In this document: positions 46,296 to 56,326 of the stretch, in pieces
Layout of the letters: each line of letters begins with the position of its first letter
Numbering within the stretch: position 1 is the stretch's first letter
Origin: Borrelia sp. RT5S
GTDB taxonomy: Bacteria; Spirochaetota; Spirochaetia; Borreliales; Borreliaceae
Assembly: GCF_021165755.1 (NCBI RefSeq)
Contig: NZ_CP088936.1
Span: 682,001-746,000, forward strand
Length of the DNA: 64,000 nucleotides
Direction: 5' to 3'
Notes under the pieces: generated by a model
The model's database searches: none
Told to the model about the DNA's origin: nothing
Seen by the model: only the letters and a program-made list of their open reading frames with translations
Position numbers and translations under genes: made by a program

Positions 46296-46954
46296 TTTAT
46301 TATGTCCAGAAGTTCAGAAGGCCTGTTTATAATGTATTTTGCTCCATTTTCTTTCAATTCTTCTATTGATCTAAACCCCCATGAAACTCCAATTGGCAAA
46401 AAACCAGCATTTCTAGCAGTTATCATGTCAATATCACTGTCTCCTATGTATGCAATCTCTTCAGGTTTAACATTGAGCTCTATTATCATATCAAGAGCGT
46501 TTGCAGGGTCTGGTTTTGCTTCAAATCTTGAGGAGTAGCCTCTGACTTCAAAAAAATCTATGTCTTTAAACATATTCTTTGTTACTGCCAAAAGTTCTTC
46601 GTGGTTTTTGTTGCTTAAAATTCCAACAGGAATCTTAAGCTTATTAAGTTCAGCCAGAAGACCTTGTATTCCATCGTATGCCCTTGTTTGAGAAGTAAGG
46701 TTTTGATTATATTCTTTTACAAATTCTTCATAAAGGTTGTACTTAATACTTTTATCATTAAAGTTCATACTGAGATATTCTAAGGTTTTTTCTACAAATT
46801 TATCAAATCCTCTTCCAACAAAGCTATTAAATTTGTCTGTTCCAATTTCTTTGTATCCTAAATTTTTTAATGCAGAATTCATTGAAGATGCAATGTCTGT
46901 GATGCTGTTTATTAAAGTCCCGTCCATGTCAAAAATGCAAGCTTTTATTTTCAT
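46292..46954 (-). CDS. gph: HAD-family phosphatase (phosphoglycolate phosphatase type)
   Basis: The 220-residue hydrolase has the HAD motifs FDMDGTLINS (nucleophile Asp9), LSNKNHEE (motif II Ser), a Lys in the FEAKPDP segment and YIGDSDIDMITARNAG (motif IV acidic pair). A helical cap lies between motifs I and II (subfamily IA). Substrate could be 2-phosphoglycolate or another small phosphate ester; sequence alone does not decide. First gene of the operon running to 43883. Confidence 0.88.
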   Translation of the reverse strand: MKIKACIFDMDGTLINSITDIASSMNSALKNLGYKEIGTDKFNSFVGRGFDKFVEKTLEYLSMNFNDKSIKYNLYEEFVKEYNQNLTSQTRAYDGIQGLLAELNKLKIPVGILSNKNHEELLAVTKNMFKDIDFFEVRGYSSRFEAKPDPANALDMIIELNVKPEEIAYIGDSDIDMITARNAGFLPIGVSWGFRSIEELKENGAKYIINRPSELLDIIK

Positions 46955-47079
46955 GATTTAATTCCTTCAGAAGTAGAGATGTGTCGTGCACTCATTTTAC
47001 CATTATTTTCTGTCTTTCACTAAAGTTTATTTCATGATTTGAAATATTTGAAGTTGTCTTTAATTTTTTCTCAAGGACC

Positions 47080-47109
47080 TTGCCAACATTCCCATTTAAG
47101 TTTTATTAT
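47080..47109 (+). promoter_or_regulatory. Candidate promoter of the bmpEFG-type transporter operon
   Basis: TTGCCA (47080-47085), 18 bases and TATTAT (47104-47109) match the consensus at 10 of 12 positions. It lies about 65 bp before the ATPase GTG start in the 220-bp gap after gph. Nothing else is seen in that gap. Confidence 0.5.
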
Positions 47110-47174
47110 ATTTTGTAAGAGTTATGAATAAACGGCATTTTCCTTTTGTATATCTTCAGGTCGGGTTTTAATTC

Positions 47175-48755
47175 GTGCAGGATGTACTGGTTCTGGATAG
47201 AGTAACAAAGCAGTATGGGAATTTTGTAGCCAATGATGAAGTCTCTATCAGCTTTAGAAGGGGAGAGATACATGCAATTCTTGGTGAAAATGGTGCTGGT
47301 AAAACCACTTTAATGAAAACTATTTACGGGGTGCATAAGCCTACGAGCGGGCGCCTTTTTTTAAGGGGTAAGGAATTACACCTTAAAGATTCAAGCGAAT
47401 CCATTCGTAATGGTATTGGGATGGTTTTTCAACACTTCATGTTAATTCCAAATTTCACGGCTGTACAAAACATTATATTGGGCTATGAAGATTCGGGGTT
47501 TGGGTTTATTAATTATGGGGAAGCGCTAAAAAAAATACTCAATATTTCTAGGAAGTATGGACTAGAAATAGATACTGATAGGCAGGTTCAAGACTTGGGC
47601 GTTGGAATGGGACAGAAGATAGAGATAATTAAAGTTCTATATCGGAATGCAGATATCATTATTTTTGACGAGCCTACCGCAGTACTTGCCCCGAGTGAAA
47701 TTGATGAATTTATGAAGATTTTAAAAATGTTGGCTTCAGAGGGGCATACTGTAATACTTATTACACATAAGATAAAGGAAATAAAGACTGTAGCACAAAA
47801 GTGTACAATTATGAGGCTTGGGAAGGTTGTGGGGACTTTTGATGTTTCCGAAGTTGATGAGAGAATTCTTACCAAGTTAATGATAGGCAAGGAAACAGCT
47901 CTTGATGCATCTAGGAGACAATTTGTTGACAATACGAATGTTCTTGAAGTTAAGGACTTAAATGTTAAGGATGAGAGGGGCGTACTTAAAGTTAAAAATG
48001 TTAGTTTTAATGTCAGAAGTAGTGAAATTTTGGGGATAGCTGGAATTGAAGGGAGTGGACAGGAGGAATTAGTTGAAGCTATTCTTGGTATAAGAGCAGC
48101 AGTCAGTGGAGAGATATTTAAGAAGACTGGAGATGAGTTTGAATCTATAAAGGGGTTTAGTGTAAAACAAATAATAGATAGAAAGATAGGCAACATCCCA
48201 TCTGATAGGCAAAAGCACGGTCTTATTCTAGATTTCAGTGTTTTACAGAATATTGGGATTAAGAGCTTTGATGATGTTAGGTACCTAGATATTAGGGAAA
48301 AAAATAAGATTAACAAATTAAGTTTTAAGACATTAGATAACATTAAAAAGCAGTTTGTTGGGTTTAATTTAAGCTTTCTTAAAAAGGTAAGTAGACAACT
48401 TACAAATTCATTTGATATTAGACCAAGAGACATTTTGTGTAAGGTTAAGAATTTATCTGGAGGTAATCAGCAAAAGGTAATTGTTGCCCGTGAGCTCAAT
48501 TTGGAACCTGAGGTTCTCCTAGCAGTGCAGCCCACAAGAGGACTCGATATCGGTGCTGTTGAAAATATTTATAAGAAAATACTTGAACAAAGAGATTTGG
48601 GGACAGCCATTCTTCTTGTATCTCTTGAGCTTGAAGAGCTTATGAGTGTTTGTGATAGAATAGCCGTGATGTACGACGGACAAATTGTAGGTATTCTGGA
48701 GGATAATTTTGATGTTAATATTATTGGTAAAATGATGACGGGTGGTGTGGGTTAG
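47175..48755 (+). CDS. Nucleoside/sugar ABC importer ATPase, twin-cassette (MglA/BmpE type)
   Basis: The 526-residue protein has two ATP-binding cassettes. The first has Walker A GENGAGKTT, and IIFDEPTAVLAP as Walker B; its signature (LGVGMGQKIEI) is degenerate. The second has a degenerate Walker A (GIEGSGQEE) but a good NLSGGNQQK signature and VQPTRGLDIG. This layout is typical of the RbsA/MglA/NupA group. The two permeases that follow are of the purine-nucleoside (BmpFG, YufPQ-like) type, and the Borrelia Bmp lipoproteins bind purine nucleosides, so nucleoside import is more likely than galactose. GTG start at 47175. Confidence 0.9.
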   Translation: MQDVLVLDRVTKQYGNFVANDEVSISFRRGEIHAILGENGAGKTTLMKTIYGVHKPTSGRLFLRGKELHLKDSSESIRNGIGMVFQHFMLIPNFTAVQNIILGYEDSGFGFINYGEALKKILNISRKYGLEIDTDRQVQDLGVGMGQKIEIIKVLYRNADIIIFDEPTAVLAPSEIDEFMKILKMLASEGHTVILITHKIKEIKTVAQKCTIMRLGKVVGTFDVSEVDERILTKLMIGKETALDASRRQFVDNTNVLEVKDLNVKDERGVLKVKNVSFNVRSSEILGIAGIEGSGQEELVEAILGIRAAVSGEIFKKTGDEFESIKGFSVKQIIDRKIGNIPSDRQKHGLILDFSVLQNIGIKSFDDVRYLDIREKNKINKLSFKTLDNIKKQFVGFNLSFLKKVSRQLTNSFDIRPRDILCKVKNLSGGNQQKVIVARELNLEPEVLLAVQPTRGLDIGAVENIYKKILEQRDLGTAILLVSLELEELMSVCDRIAVMYDGQIVGILEDNFDVNIIGKMMTGGVG

Positions 48756-49907
48756 ATGAATGCTGGTAGTTGTAGGTATAAAGAGATAACACTGAAGTTT
48801 TTAAATACACCAGTGTTTGTTAACTTTTTTGCATTGTGTTTGGGATTTTTAGTTGTTGGCTTGGTGGTATCTCTGCTTGGTTATTCGCCCTTTAGGATGT
48901 ATTACATAATAATAGAAATTATGTTTTCTTCTCCTAAGCATTTAGGTTACATTTTAAGTTATGCAACTCCATTGATTTTTACAGGGCTTTCAGTGGGTAT
49001 TGCTTTAAAAGCAGGTCTTTTTAACATTGGAGTTGAAGGCCAGTTTATACTTGGATCAATTACAGCTTTAATGGTTGGGATTTTTTTAGAATTGCCCCCC
49101 TTTTTGCATGTGATTTGTGTTTTTTTTGTGACTTTTATTGTGTCAGGAAGTCTTGGGATTTTAATTGGATACTTAAAGGTTAAATTTAATATAAATGAAG
49201 TAATTGCGGGGATCATGTTTAATTGGATTTTGTTCCATATAAATAACATAATTCTGGACATATCTCTCATTAAGAAGGAAAATAGTGACTTGTCTAGGCC
49301 AATCAGAGAAAGTGCTTTTATTGATTTTTTTGGTTCTTGGAAATTATCGCCTGAGGGGCTTGCCTATAGGGCTGAAAACCCATTTATTAATGATTTTCTA
49401 AAGGCTCCCCTTAACTTTGGAATAATCATTGGAATTTTTTTTGCCGTTTTAATATGGGTTTTGTTAAGCAGGACAATACTCGGATTTAAGATTAGCTCTA
49501 TAGGACACAACATAGAGGCTTCTTATCGTATGGGGATTGACATTAAAAAAGTTTTGTTATTTGCTATGTTCCTTTCGGGAGCCCTTGCGGGGCTTGCAGG
49601 AGCCGTACAAGTTATGGGAGTTAATAAGGCAATATTTAAGCTTTCCTATATGGAAGGAACTGGCCTTAACGGTATAGCTGTGGCCTTAATCGCAAATAAT
49701 TCACCAATCGGAATAATATTTTCAAGTATTTTATTCTCGATTCTGCTCTACGGGAGTGGTAGGGTTCAGAGTTTGATGGGGCTATCCTCTTCGATCGTAT
49801 CTTTGATGATAGGCATAGTGGTACTTGTAATTTCTGCTAGTCATTTTTTAAATAAGATGATTTTAGGGGGTATAAAGGGTGTTAGGCGAAATAGTATTTC
49901 TAATTAG
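48756..49907 (+). CDS. Nucleoside-type ABC transporter permease 1 (BmpF type)
   Basis: The 383-residue polytopic protein has about eight to ten membrane helices. The family loop KAGLFNIGVEGQFILGS near residues 87-103 and AGLAGAVQVMG in the C-terminal half identify the BPD_transp_2 permeases of nucleoside or sugar importers. It begins directly after the ATPase stop and overlaps the second permease by 29 bases. Confidence 0.9.
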   Translation: MNAGSCRYKEITLKFLNTPVFVNFFALCLGFLVVGLVVSLLGYSPFRMYYIIIEIMFSSPKHLGYILSYATPLIFTGLSVGIALKAGLFNIGVEGQFILGSITALMVGIFLELPPFLHVICVFFVTFIVSGSLGILIGYLKVKFNINEVIAGIMFNWILFHINNIILDISLIKKENSDLSRPIRESAFIDFFGSWKLSPEGLAYRAENPFINDFLKAPLNFGIIIGIFFAVLIWVLLSRTILGFKISSIGHNIEASYRMGIDIKKVLLFAMFLSGALAGLAGAVQVMGVNKAIFKLSYMEGTGLNGIAVALIANNSPIGIIFSSILFSILLYGSGRVQSLMGLSSSIVSLMIGIVVLVISASHFLNKMILGGIKGVRRNSISN

Positions 49908-50805
49908 TGAGACTTTAGTGAATTCTCAAACTTTAATTCTAGCGGGTTTAGGAGGGCTTATAAGTGAGAAGAGCGGAATAATAAACATTGGTCTTGAGGG
50001 AACAATGGCTCTTGGCGCGTTTGTTGGCGCTGCATTTGCGTATTTTTATGGCTACCCATTATTTGCAATTTTTGTTGGAGGTTTTTCAGGAGTTATTCTT
50101 TCAAGTCTTCATGCGATTTTTACTATTTTCCTTAAATCAGACCAGATAATAACTGGAATGGCTATTAATTTTTTGGGACCAGCCATTGCTATGTTGTTTG
50201 GTATTTTCATTTTTGGCTCTTCCTCAACCCCCCCAATAGATGTTAAGTTGCCTGTGCTTTTTGATGGTGTTTTGGATAAAAAATCTCTTATATTTCAAAT
50301 TTTTGGAAAAAGATATTCACTCTATATGGCAATAATATGTGTTATTATTGCTCATATCGTATTTAGACATACTAAAATTGGGCTTAGAATTAAAGCTAGT
50401 GGTGAAGACCCGGAGGTTTTAGAATCTCTTGGGGTCAATGTTGTTATGATTAGGTTTTTTTGTGTGCTTTTGAGTGGTCTTTTTGCAGGAGTGGCGGGGG
50501 CAATTATTTCTACTGTAATCACTTCAAGCTATATGCAAGGAATTATCGGGGGGCAGGGTTTTATCGCTATTGTTATGTTAATTTTTGGGAAATGGCAACC
50601 TTTTGGAATCTTAATAGGCAGCTTTTTATTCTCTTTTGTAAGAACTTTAGTTGTTGTAATGTCTCAAGTCCCTTTTTTTTCCTCAATGGTATCTCCTAAA
50701 TTATTGATCATATTGCCTTACGTTGTTGTAATCCTAAGTCTTATGTTTTTTTCAAAAAAGAGCTATGGCCCTAAGGCTCTAGGTTTACCTTATAAACAAG
50801 ATTAA
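49879..50805 (+). CDS. Nucleoside-type ABC transporter permease 2 (BmpG type)
   Basis: The 308-residue polytopic protein carries the same BPD_transp_2 signatures, EKSGIINIGLEGTMALGA near residues 29-46 and FAGVAGAIIST near 200. It starts at GTG 49879, nine bases after GGGGG, inside the 3' end of the first permease. The substrate-binding protein is not in the operon and is presumably one of the Bmp lipoproteins encoded elsewhere. Confidence 0.9.
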   Translation: MLGEIVFLISETLVNSQTLILAGLGGLISEKSGIINIGLEGTMALGAFVGAAFAYFYGYPLFAIFVGGFSGVILSSLHAIFTIFLKSDQIITGMAINFLGPAIAMLFGIFIFGSSSTPPIDVKLPVLFDGVLDKKSLIFQIFGKRYSLYMAIICVIIAHIVFRHTKIGLRIKASGEDPEVLESLGVNVVMIRFFCVLLSGLFAGVAGAIISTVITSSYMQGIIGGQGFIAIVMLIFGKWQPFGILIGSFLFSFVRTLVVVMSQVPFFSSMVSPKLLIILPYVVVILSLMFFSKKSYGPKALGLPYKQD

Positions 50806-50965
50806 TTTCGTTCCTTATGTTGATAAAATTCTTTTTTAAACGCTATTGAAATTATTTAATGTTTATTTGGGAATTATATTTTTTGATCTAGAGTTGTAAA
50901 TGGTGTCTGTTGATCTTGAGTTTGTTAACGTTATTAAATAACTGGTTGTTTTACGAGGTAGTTTT

Positions 50966-53206
50966 ATGTTGAAGATTAAATACAAGTTTGTGGGGTTTTT
51001 GTTCGTATTTTTGGTTGTGATTATACTGTTTTTTTCTTGGGTTTTTAAGTCTGTTTTGGGTAGTTATGTGGAAAGCTATTATAAGCAGCTTACAAGGGGG
51101 CAAGTGAGGAGAGCTTCTTTTGCTATTCAATCTTTGTTGGACACGTTTTACATCATTATGGACGGCACAGGGTCCACTATAGCTCTTGACACCCTTTATG
51201 AATATTCTTTTTTAAAAAATGGTGGTCGACGTGCCTTTTCGGGAGCTGAAATAAGCAAAATGAGAGAGAATTCTAAGGTTATACTTGATACGGTTAAGAC
51301 AAGCAAGAGGTATCGCGAACGAGTATACAGGACGTTGGCAGATTTGAAAATAGATACCGTTTACGAGGAATTTGCGTTTCTTGACTTTGAAGGCAAGGTA
51401 ATTGTCACTACAAGACATGAGAACAATATGGATTTTGGGCAATCTGAGTCAGGGACAAGATATTTTAAAAGGACCTTGGAGGGTTATAAGAGAGATAAGC
51501 TAAATTTTGTTGGTTGGCATATGGGACTTACCGAGGGGATAGCAGGAGAGGTGGCGGTGAGGTCTCGTCAAAAGGAAAAGAGAGCCTTTGCAATAGCGGT
51601 GCCTGTGTACTCAGCAGAAGATAAAGTGGTTCTTGGTTATTTGGTTGGCTATCTGGTCAATGATGTTGTGAGCAATATCCTAGATAGGTCTAGGTTTGGA
51701 TTTTACAATAGGGGGAATTTGCTTTACCTTGATCCAAGTAATCATGCTGCTAATCCTTTGGTAGAGTACAATGAGGGTGCAAAGATGGGCTCAAAGTTTA
51801 TCGGCCTTTTAAAGAGTGCTTTGTCTAAACCCCCAAGGCCGGCTGTTGTAGCAACTGAGGCTCCAGTTTATCAGATTGAGAGAGCTTACTTTCCAGAGAT
51901 GGGATTGGACAATTATTATGCTATGCTACCGATTAGCAGTAAGCTCGGAGAGGATAGTGGGCTTTTGCTTGCAAGAATTCCTTACGAAGATATTTATGGT
52001 GTTATTGAAAGTTTGGCTTTGAAGTTTGTTATAGCTTCTATCTTGGGGGTTGTTGCAATAGTAGTTATCCTAGCGATGAGGATAGATGTAATTATTAGTC
52101 ATAGGCTAGATTTGATTAGAAGTTTAGTAGGTGAGATAGTTCAGGGGAACCTAGATAAGGAGCATAGTCTTGATGATAAATGTTCTGATGAGTTGCATTC
52201 TTTGGGTATGCAAATTATTAGAATGCGAGATAATATCGCAAGTGCTATTAGGAGTGTTCTTCGAAACATCAGTTACGTTAATAAGGCGAGTGTTGAGGTT
52301 GCTAATTCAAGTCAGAACTTGAGTTCTGGTGCATTACAGCAAGCTTCGACTCTCGAGGAGATGTCAGCAAACATTGAGCAGATATCAGCTGGGGTTAGAA
52401 TGAGTGCCAATAATTCTCGGCAGACAGAACAAATTGCACTAAAGACTAATGAAAATTCACAGATAGGAGGCAAAGCAGTTGAGGAGTCTGTTATGGCTAT
52501 GCAGGCTATCGTTGAAAAGGTTAGCGTTATTGAAGAAATAGCTAGAAAGACTAATTTGCTTGCTTTAAATGCGGCCATTGAAGCCGCAAGAGCTGGGGAT
52601 GAGGGTAAAGGATTTGCTGTTGTGGCGAGTGAGATTAGAAAGCTTGCCGATCTTAGTAAGATTTCTGCACTTGAGATTGGAGAGCTGGTTGAAGAAAATT
52701 CTAGAGTTGCAACGGAGGCGGGTTTAATATTTAAGGATATGTTACCCGAAATAGAGGAAACTACTAATCTTGTTAAGAAAATTTCTGATGAGAGCTCCAA
52801 TCAGGATGAGCAGATTACTCAGTTTAAAATGGCACTTGATCAGGTTGGAGAGGTTGTCCAGGCTTCAGCAGCAAGTAGCGAGGAACTTTCAAGTATGGCT
52901 GAGAAGATGCTTGAGAAGTCCAAAGAGCTCAAGAGCGCAGTGTCTTTTTTCAAAATCAAGGATGTGGGAGATGTTACTGATTCTGACGGCTATTTTAGTC
53001 CTGATGAGGATGGAACCGGTTCTGTACCTGGTGGTATTAGTTCTTTGAATAAGGATAATGGTCTATCTTTAGGCGATAGAGAGGATGATGTTTATGGTAA
53101 TTCAAATGTAGGTGTTGATTCTATTAATAAAAGGGTAGATCCTAATAAGGCTATTGATATCGTTGGTAAGAAATTGAATTTTGATGAAGATTTTTCAGAT
53201 TTTTAG
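50966..53206 (+). CDS. mcp4: Methyl-accepting chemotaxis protein (Mcp4 type)
   Basis: Transmembrane chemoreceptor of 746 residues. TM1 is at about 8-28, a large periplasmic ligand-binding region (dCache-like) spans about 30-345, TM2 is about 350-373, HAMP follows, and the signalling hairpin tip near 522-560 reads [20 protein letters not shown] Ser/Asp/Gly-rich tail of about 75 residues ends without a CheR/CheB tether pentapeptide. GAGG upstream fixes the ATG. Ligand unknown. The second MCP follows after 27 bp. Confidence 0.95.
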   Translation: MLKIKYKFVGFLFVFLVVIILFFSWVFKSVLGSYVESYYKQLTRGQVRRASFAIQSLLDTFYIIMDGTGSTIALDTLYEYSFLKNGGRRAFSGAEISKMRENSKVILDTVKTSKRYRERVYRTLADLKIDTVYEEFAFLDFEGKVIVTTRHENNMDFGQSESGTRYFKRTLEGYKRDKLNFVGWHMGLTEGIAGEVAVRSRQKEKRAFAIAVPVYSAEDKVVLGYLVGYLVNDVVSNILDRSRFGFYNRGNLLYLDPSNHAANPLVEYNEGAKMGSKFIGLLKSALSKPPRPAVVATEAPVYQIERAYFPEMGLDNYYAMLPISSKLGEDSGLLLARIPYEDIYGVIESLALKFVIASILGVVAIVVILAMRIDVIISHRLDLIRSLVGEIVQGNLDKEHSLDDKCSDELHSLGMQIIRMRDNIASAIRSVLRNISYVNKASVEVANSSQNLSSGALQQASTLEEMSANIEQISAGVRMSANNSRQTEQIALKTNENSQIGGKAVEESVMAMQAIVEKVSVIEEIARKTNLLALNAAIEAARAGDEGKGFAVVASEIRKLADLSKISALEIGELVEENSRVATEAGLIFKDMLPEIEETTNLVKKISDESSNQDEQITQFKMALDQVGEVVQASAASSEELSSMAEKMLEKSKELKSAVSFFKIKDVGDVTDSDGYFSPDEDGTGSVPGGISSLNKDNGLSLGDREDDVYGNSNVGVDSINKRVDPNKAIDIVGKKLNFDEDFSDF

Positions 53207-53233
53207 AATTATTTTTGTAGTAGGTGGTAATGT

Positions 53234-55135
53234 ATGAAACTGAGAGCTAGGATATTGCTTCTTGTTAGTGTTCTTATATCGATTTTTATTTCTGTGTTGT
53301 TTTTCATATTTGGGATGCTGATTAATAATAATTTGACAGATCAACAATTAGATCTGATGAAGAATTTGATTAGAAATGTTAGAAACTCCTTGACAATTTA
53401 TGTTTCTTCAATGGAGGAGAGGGTAAAGATTAATTCAATGTATTTAAACTCTGCTTCTAAGTTTGAATCAATTGCTACTGTTAAGTCTAGAAGAATGGAA
53501 TTTATTATGGAGCAGACTGAAATGCTTGTTAAGACGGGTAGTAACATGTTGATAGCCGATAAAAACGGGGACATAGTGTTTACTACTGCTGTTAAGGACA
53601 ATAGTGATTATGGCATATCGATTGCTGATAGGGATTACTTCCTTAAGTTAAGAGAGTCCAGTTCTGTTTATAATTCTTCTGTTCTCTTAGCGGAGCCTGG
53701 TTCTATTGAAGAGGGTTTAGTTAAGGGTATCTCCAAGATAAGGAATAAGGCAGGTCAGATCCCTTATTTGTTAATAGGGATTCCTTTAAGGGATTATGAG
53801 ACTAGTGATATTCTTGGTTACTTTATGCTCTTTTACTCAACAGATTATGTTTATAATTCGTTTAAGGGTATTAGTTTTGGGGCATTGGGAACCGGAAGGG
53901 CTATGGTATACGACAGGTCGGGTGTGTTTCTTATGCATCACACTTGGTTACCAGGCGATAATTTGTCTTCCATTAATCCTTATTACAGCAATGTGGTTAA
54001 GAACACATCTGAAGATTTGATTCAAAAAGGTAAAGAGCTTGTTGTTATGCATTATTTTGATCCTACAAACAACGGAAAGCCATTTGTAGGTCTTGCTCAA
54101 AAGTTAAGAGGACGGCTGTCTAATTTGCCCTTTATAATATTTTTACGGGTTACTGCAGATGATTTTTATTACATGAGTAGGTTGACTACTTTTATTTTAG
54201 GTATAGGTTTTGTTGTTACTTTATTTGCACTTGGCTTGGTGACTGTTTACCTTGTATCTAGGCTTGGTTCTTCTTTGAATGGGATTTTGAACTATTCCGA
54301 AAGGTTGGCTTCTGGAGATTTTACTGTTACAGATAATCCTTTAAAGTGGGAGACCTTGGAGTTATACAGGCTATATGAGAATTTAGAGCTTTTAAGGACT
54401 AATTTTTCATCCATAGCGAGGGGGGTCATTGAGAACCTTGATTACCTTTATGAGAATGCAATTCAGATAGCAAATGCGAGTCAGAATTTAAGTTCTGGGG
54501 CGGTAGAGCAGGCTTCTACTTTGGAAGAGATGACAGCAAATATTGAGCAGATATCCCAGGGTGTTTCTGAGAATACTGAGAGCGCATCTACTACAGAGAG
54601 CATTGCTGTTAATACGAATGAGAGGACTAAGGGAGGGCATAAATCTGTTGTAAAGGCTATTAAAGCAATGGAAGTTATTACAGACAAGATAGGTATTATT
54701 GATGAGATAACAAGGCAAACCAATTTGCTTGCTTTAAATGCTTCTATTGAGGCCGCTAGAGTAGGAGATAAGGGTAAAGGGTTTGAGGTTGTCGCTGCAG
54801 AGGTTAGAAAGCTTGCCGATCAGAGCAAGGATTCTGCTAGAGAAATCATTGATATAGCACATAAGAGTTTAACTATTGCAAGCAGGGCAGGTAATAACTT
54901 TGAGCAAATTGTACCTGGTATGGAGGAGACAGCTAGACTTGTTAAGAATATTACTAGGGAGAGTTCTAACCAGAGTAATCAGATAGGACAATTTAAAAAT
55001 GCGATCGAACAAGTTAGCCAGTTAGTGCAAACAACAGCTTCAAGCAGCGAAGAGTTGTCAGCGATGTCTGAAAAGATGCTAGAGAGTGTTAAAGACTTAA
55101 AGGAATCAGTTGACTACTTTAAGGTTGATAAGTAA
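53234..55135 (+). CDS. mcp5: Methyl-accepting chemotaxis protein (Mcp5 type)
   Basis: Chemoreceptor of 633 residues with TM1 at about 6-29, a periplasmic dCache-like domain (about 35-315), TM2 at about 319-343, HAMP, and the signalling tip [19 protein letters not shown] near 491-509. The cytoplasmic domain is close to that of the preceding receptor, whereas the periplasmic part differs, so the two probably sense different ligands. It ends shortly after the signalling coils, without the long tail of the first copy. Confidence 0.95.
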   Translation: MKLRARILLLVSVLISIFISVLFFIFGMLINNNLTDQQLDLMKNLIRNVRNSLTIYVSSMEERVKINSMYLNSASKFESIATVKSRRMEFIMEQTEMLVKTGSNMLIADKNGDIVFTTAVKDNSDYGISIADRDYFLKLRESSSVYNSSVLLAEPGSIEEGLVKGISKIRNKAGQIPYLLIGIPLRDYETSDILGYFMLFYSTDYVYNSFKGISFGALGTGRAMVYDRSGVFLMHHTWLPGDNLSSINPYYSNVVKNTSEDLIQKGKELVVMHYFDPTNNGKPFVGLAQKLRGRLSNLPFIIFLRVTADDFYYMSRLTTFILGIGFVVTLFALGLVTVYLVSRLGSSLNGILNYSERLASGDFTVTDNPLKWETLELYRLYENLELLRTNFSSIARGVIENLDYLYENAIQIANASQNLSSGAVEQASTLEEMTANIEQISQGVSENTESASTTESIAVNTNERTKGGHKSVVKAIKAMEVITDKIGIIDEITRQTNLLALNASIEAARVGDKGKGFEVVAAEVRKLADQSKDSAREIIDIAHKSLTIASRAGNNFEQIVPGMEETARLVKNITRESSNQSNQIGQFKNAIEQVSQLVQTTASSSEELSAMSEKMLESVKDLKESVDYFKVDK

Positions 55136-55168
55136 GAGGTGGTTTTGCTCTAGGGGATATGCGATTTG

Positions 55169-56233
55169 CTAGGCCAATACTTTAAGGATTTTAGCACCCC
55201 CTAGGCATTCATCGTTTTGGTAGAATATGCAGAATTGCCCCGGAGAGATCCCGTAGTCTTCTTTTTGTAGAGAGACTTGTATGATATTGCGTTCTAGCAT
55301 TTCTATCATGCATTGTGTTTTTTTCTCACCGTGTCTTATTTTGACGCTCAGGCTCCCACGGCTTGGTGGTTCATTTATCCAGTTCATCTTGTGAACTAAA
55401 AATTTTTGTCTTCCTTGTTTCAGGTAATTTTTGCTGTTAGAGATATAAATGACGTTGTTTTCAATATCTTTTTCTACCACAAACCATGGGCCATTGCTAA
55501 GTTTAATCCCTTTTCTTTGTCCAATTGTAAAAAACCAATAACCATTATGAGTCCCAACTATTTTTCCTGTCTCTTTTTCAACTATGTTGCCCTTAAGTTC
55601 TCCTAAATGATATCTGACAAATTCATCGTATTTTATTTTTCCTAAAAAACAAATCCCCTGGCTATCCTTTCTGTTTTTATTAGGTAAATCTATTTCCTGT
55701 GCTATCTCTCTCACTTCGACTTTCAGTAGATTTCCTAGAGGAAAATGTAATTTTGACAGCTGTTTCCCGGAGAGGTTGGACAAAAAGTAACTTTGATCCT
55801 TGACTCTATCCTTAGCCTGTTTAAGTATGTAATGACTATTTCTATTCTCAATTTTAGCATAATGACCTGTTACAATTAGATCATAGCTCTCATTGATTTT
55901 ATCAAAGAATGCCCCAAATTTTATCCTCGTGTTACAAAATATATCTGGACTTGGGGTGTTTCCAATTTTTAATTCTTCAATAGCATAAGCCACCACTCTT
56001 TTGTAATATTCATCCTGTAGATTGATAGTTGCGTATGGTACGTTAAATTTTTTGCAGACGGCTTCTACGCATTCAATGTCTTCACGCCAAGGACACTCTC
56101 CAATATAGGAAAGTTCATCCTCAAGCCAAATTTTCAGATAATAGCATTTTATATGCTTGCACCCTCTCTTTATCATTTCATAAAGAGCCACGGAGCTGTC
56201 TACTCCTCCAGACAAAAGTACCGCTATTCTCAT
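55169..56233 (-). CDS. mnmA: tRNA 2-thiouridylase MnmA
   Basis: Inserts sulphur at U34 of Lys, Glu and Gln tRNAs. The 354-residue protein has the PP-loop [13 protein letters not shown] at residues 6-18, catalytic Cys in [11 protein letters not shown] (near 103) and the second Cys in SQGICFLG (near 200), with the YFLSNL and C-terminal barrel of the family. It is divergent from the mevalonate genes with a 93-bp spacer holding promoters for both. Confidence 0.96.
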   Translation of the reverse strand: MRIAVLLSGGVDSSVALYEMIKRGCKHIKCYYLKIWLEDELSYIGECPWREDIECVEAVCKKFNVPYATINLQDEYYKRVVAYAIEELKIGNTPSPDIFCNTRIKFGAFFDKINESYDLIVTGHYAKIENRNSHYILKQAKDRVKDQSYFLSNLSGKQLSKLHFPLGNLLKVEVREIAQEIDLPNKNRKDSQGICFLGKIKYDEFVRYHLGELKGNIVEKETGKIVGTHNGYWFFTIGQRKGIKLSNGPWFVVEKDIENNVIYISNSKNYLKQGRQKFLVHKMNWINEPPSRGSLSVKIRHGEKKTQCMIEMLERNIIQVSLQKEDYGISPGQFCIFYQNDECLGGAKILKVLA

Positions 56234-56250
56234 AATCTGTTTCTTACTGA

Positions 56251-56259
56251 ATTATAGCA
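56251..56259 (-). promoter_or_regulatory. Extended -10 promoter element of mnmA
   Basis: Minus-strand TGC-TATAAT, the TATAAT at 56251-56256. No good -35 is seen. The predicted start lies about ten bases before the ATG at 56233, so the leader would be very short. Confidence 0.5.
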
Positions 56260-56268
56260 TACTCAATT

Positions 56269-56297
56269 TTGATGTTTTTTATAATCTATAGTATAAT
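56269..56297 (+). promoter_or_regulatory. Promoter of the mevalonate operon
   Basis: TTGATG (56269-56274), 17 bases, TATAAT (56292-56297). The predicted start is about 25 bases before the first ATG, with AGGGGG at 56316-56321 as ribosome site. It is the only strong promoter seen before six closely packed genes. Confidence 0.75.
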
Positions 56298-56326
56298 TTG
56301 TGCAAATTCTTCGTTAGGGGGAAGTG

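Noticed and set aside
47588-48433. 281-codon open frame antisense to the ABC ATPase gene
   Set aside because: Lies wholly within a clear twin-cassette ATPase; the Ser/Leu-rich translation is typical of an antisense shadow.
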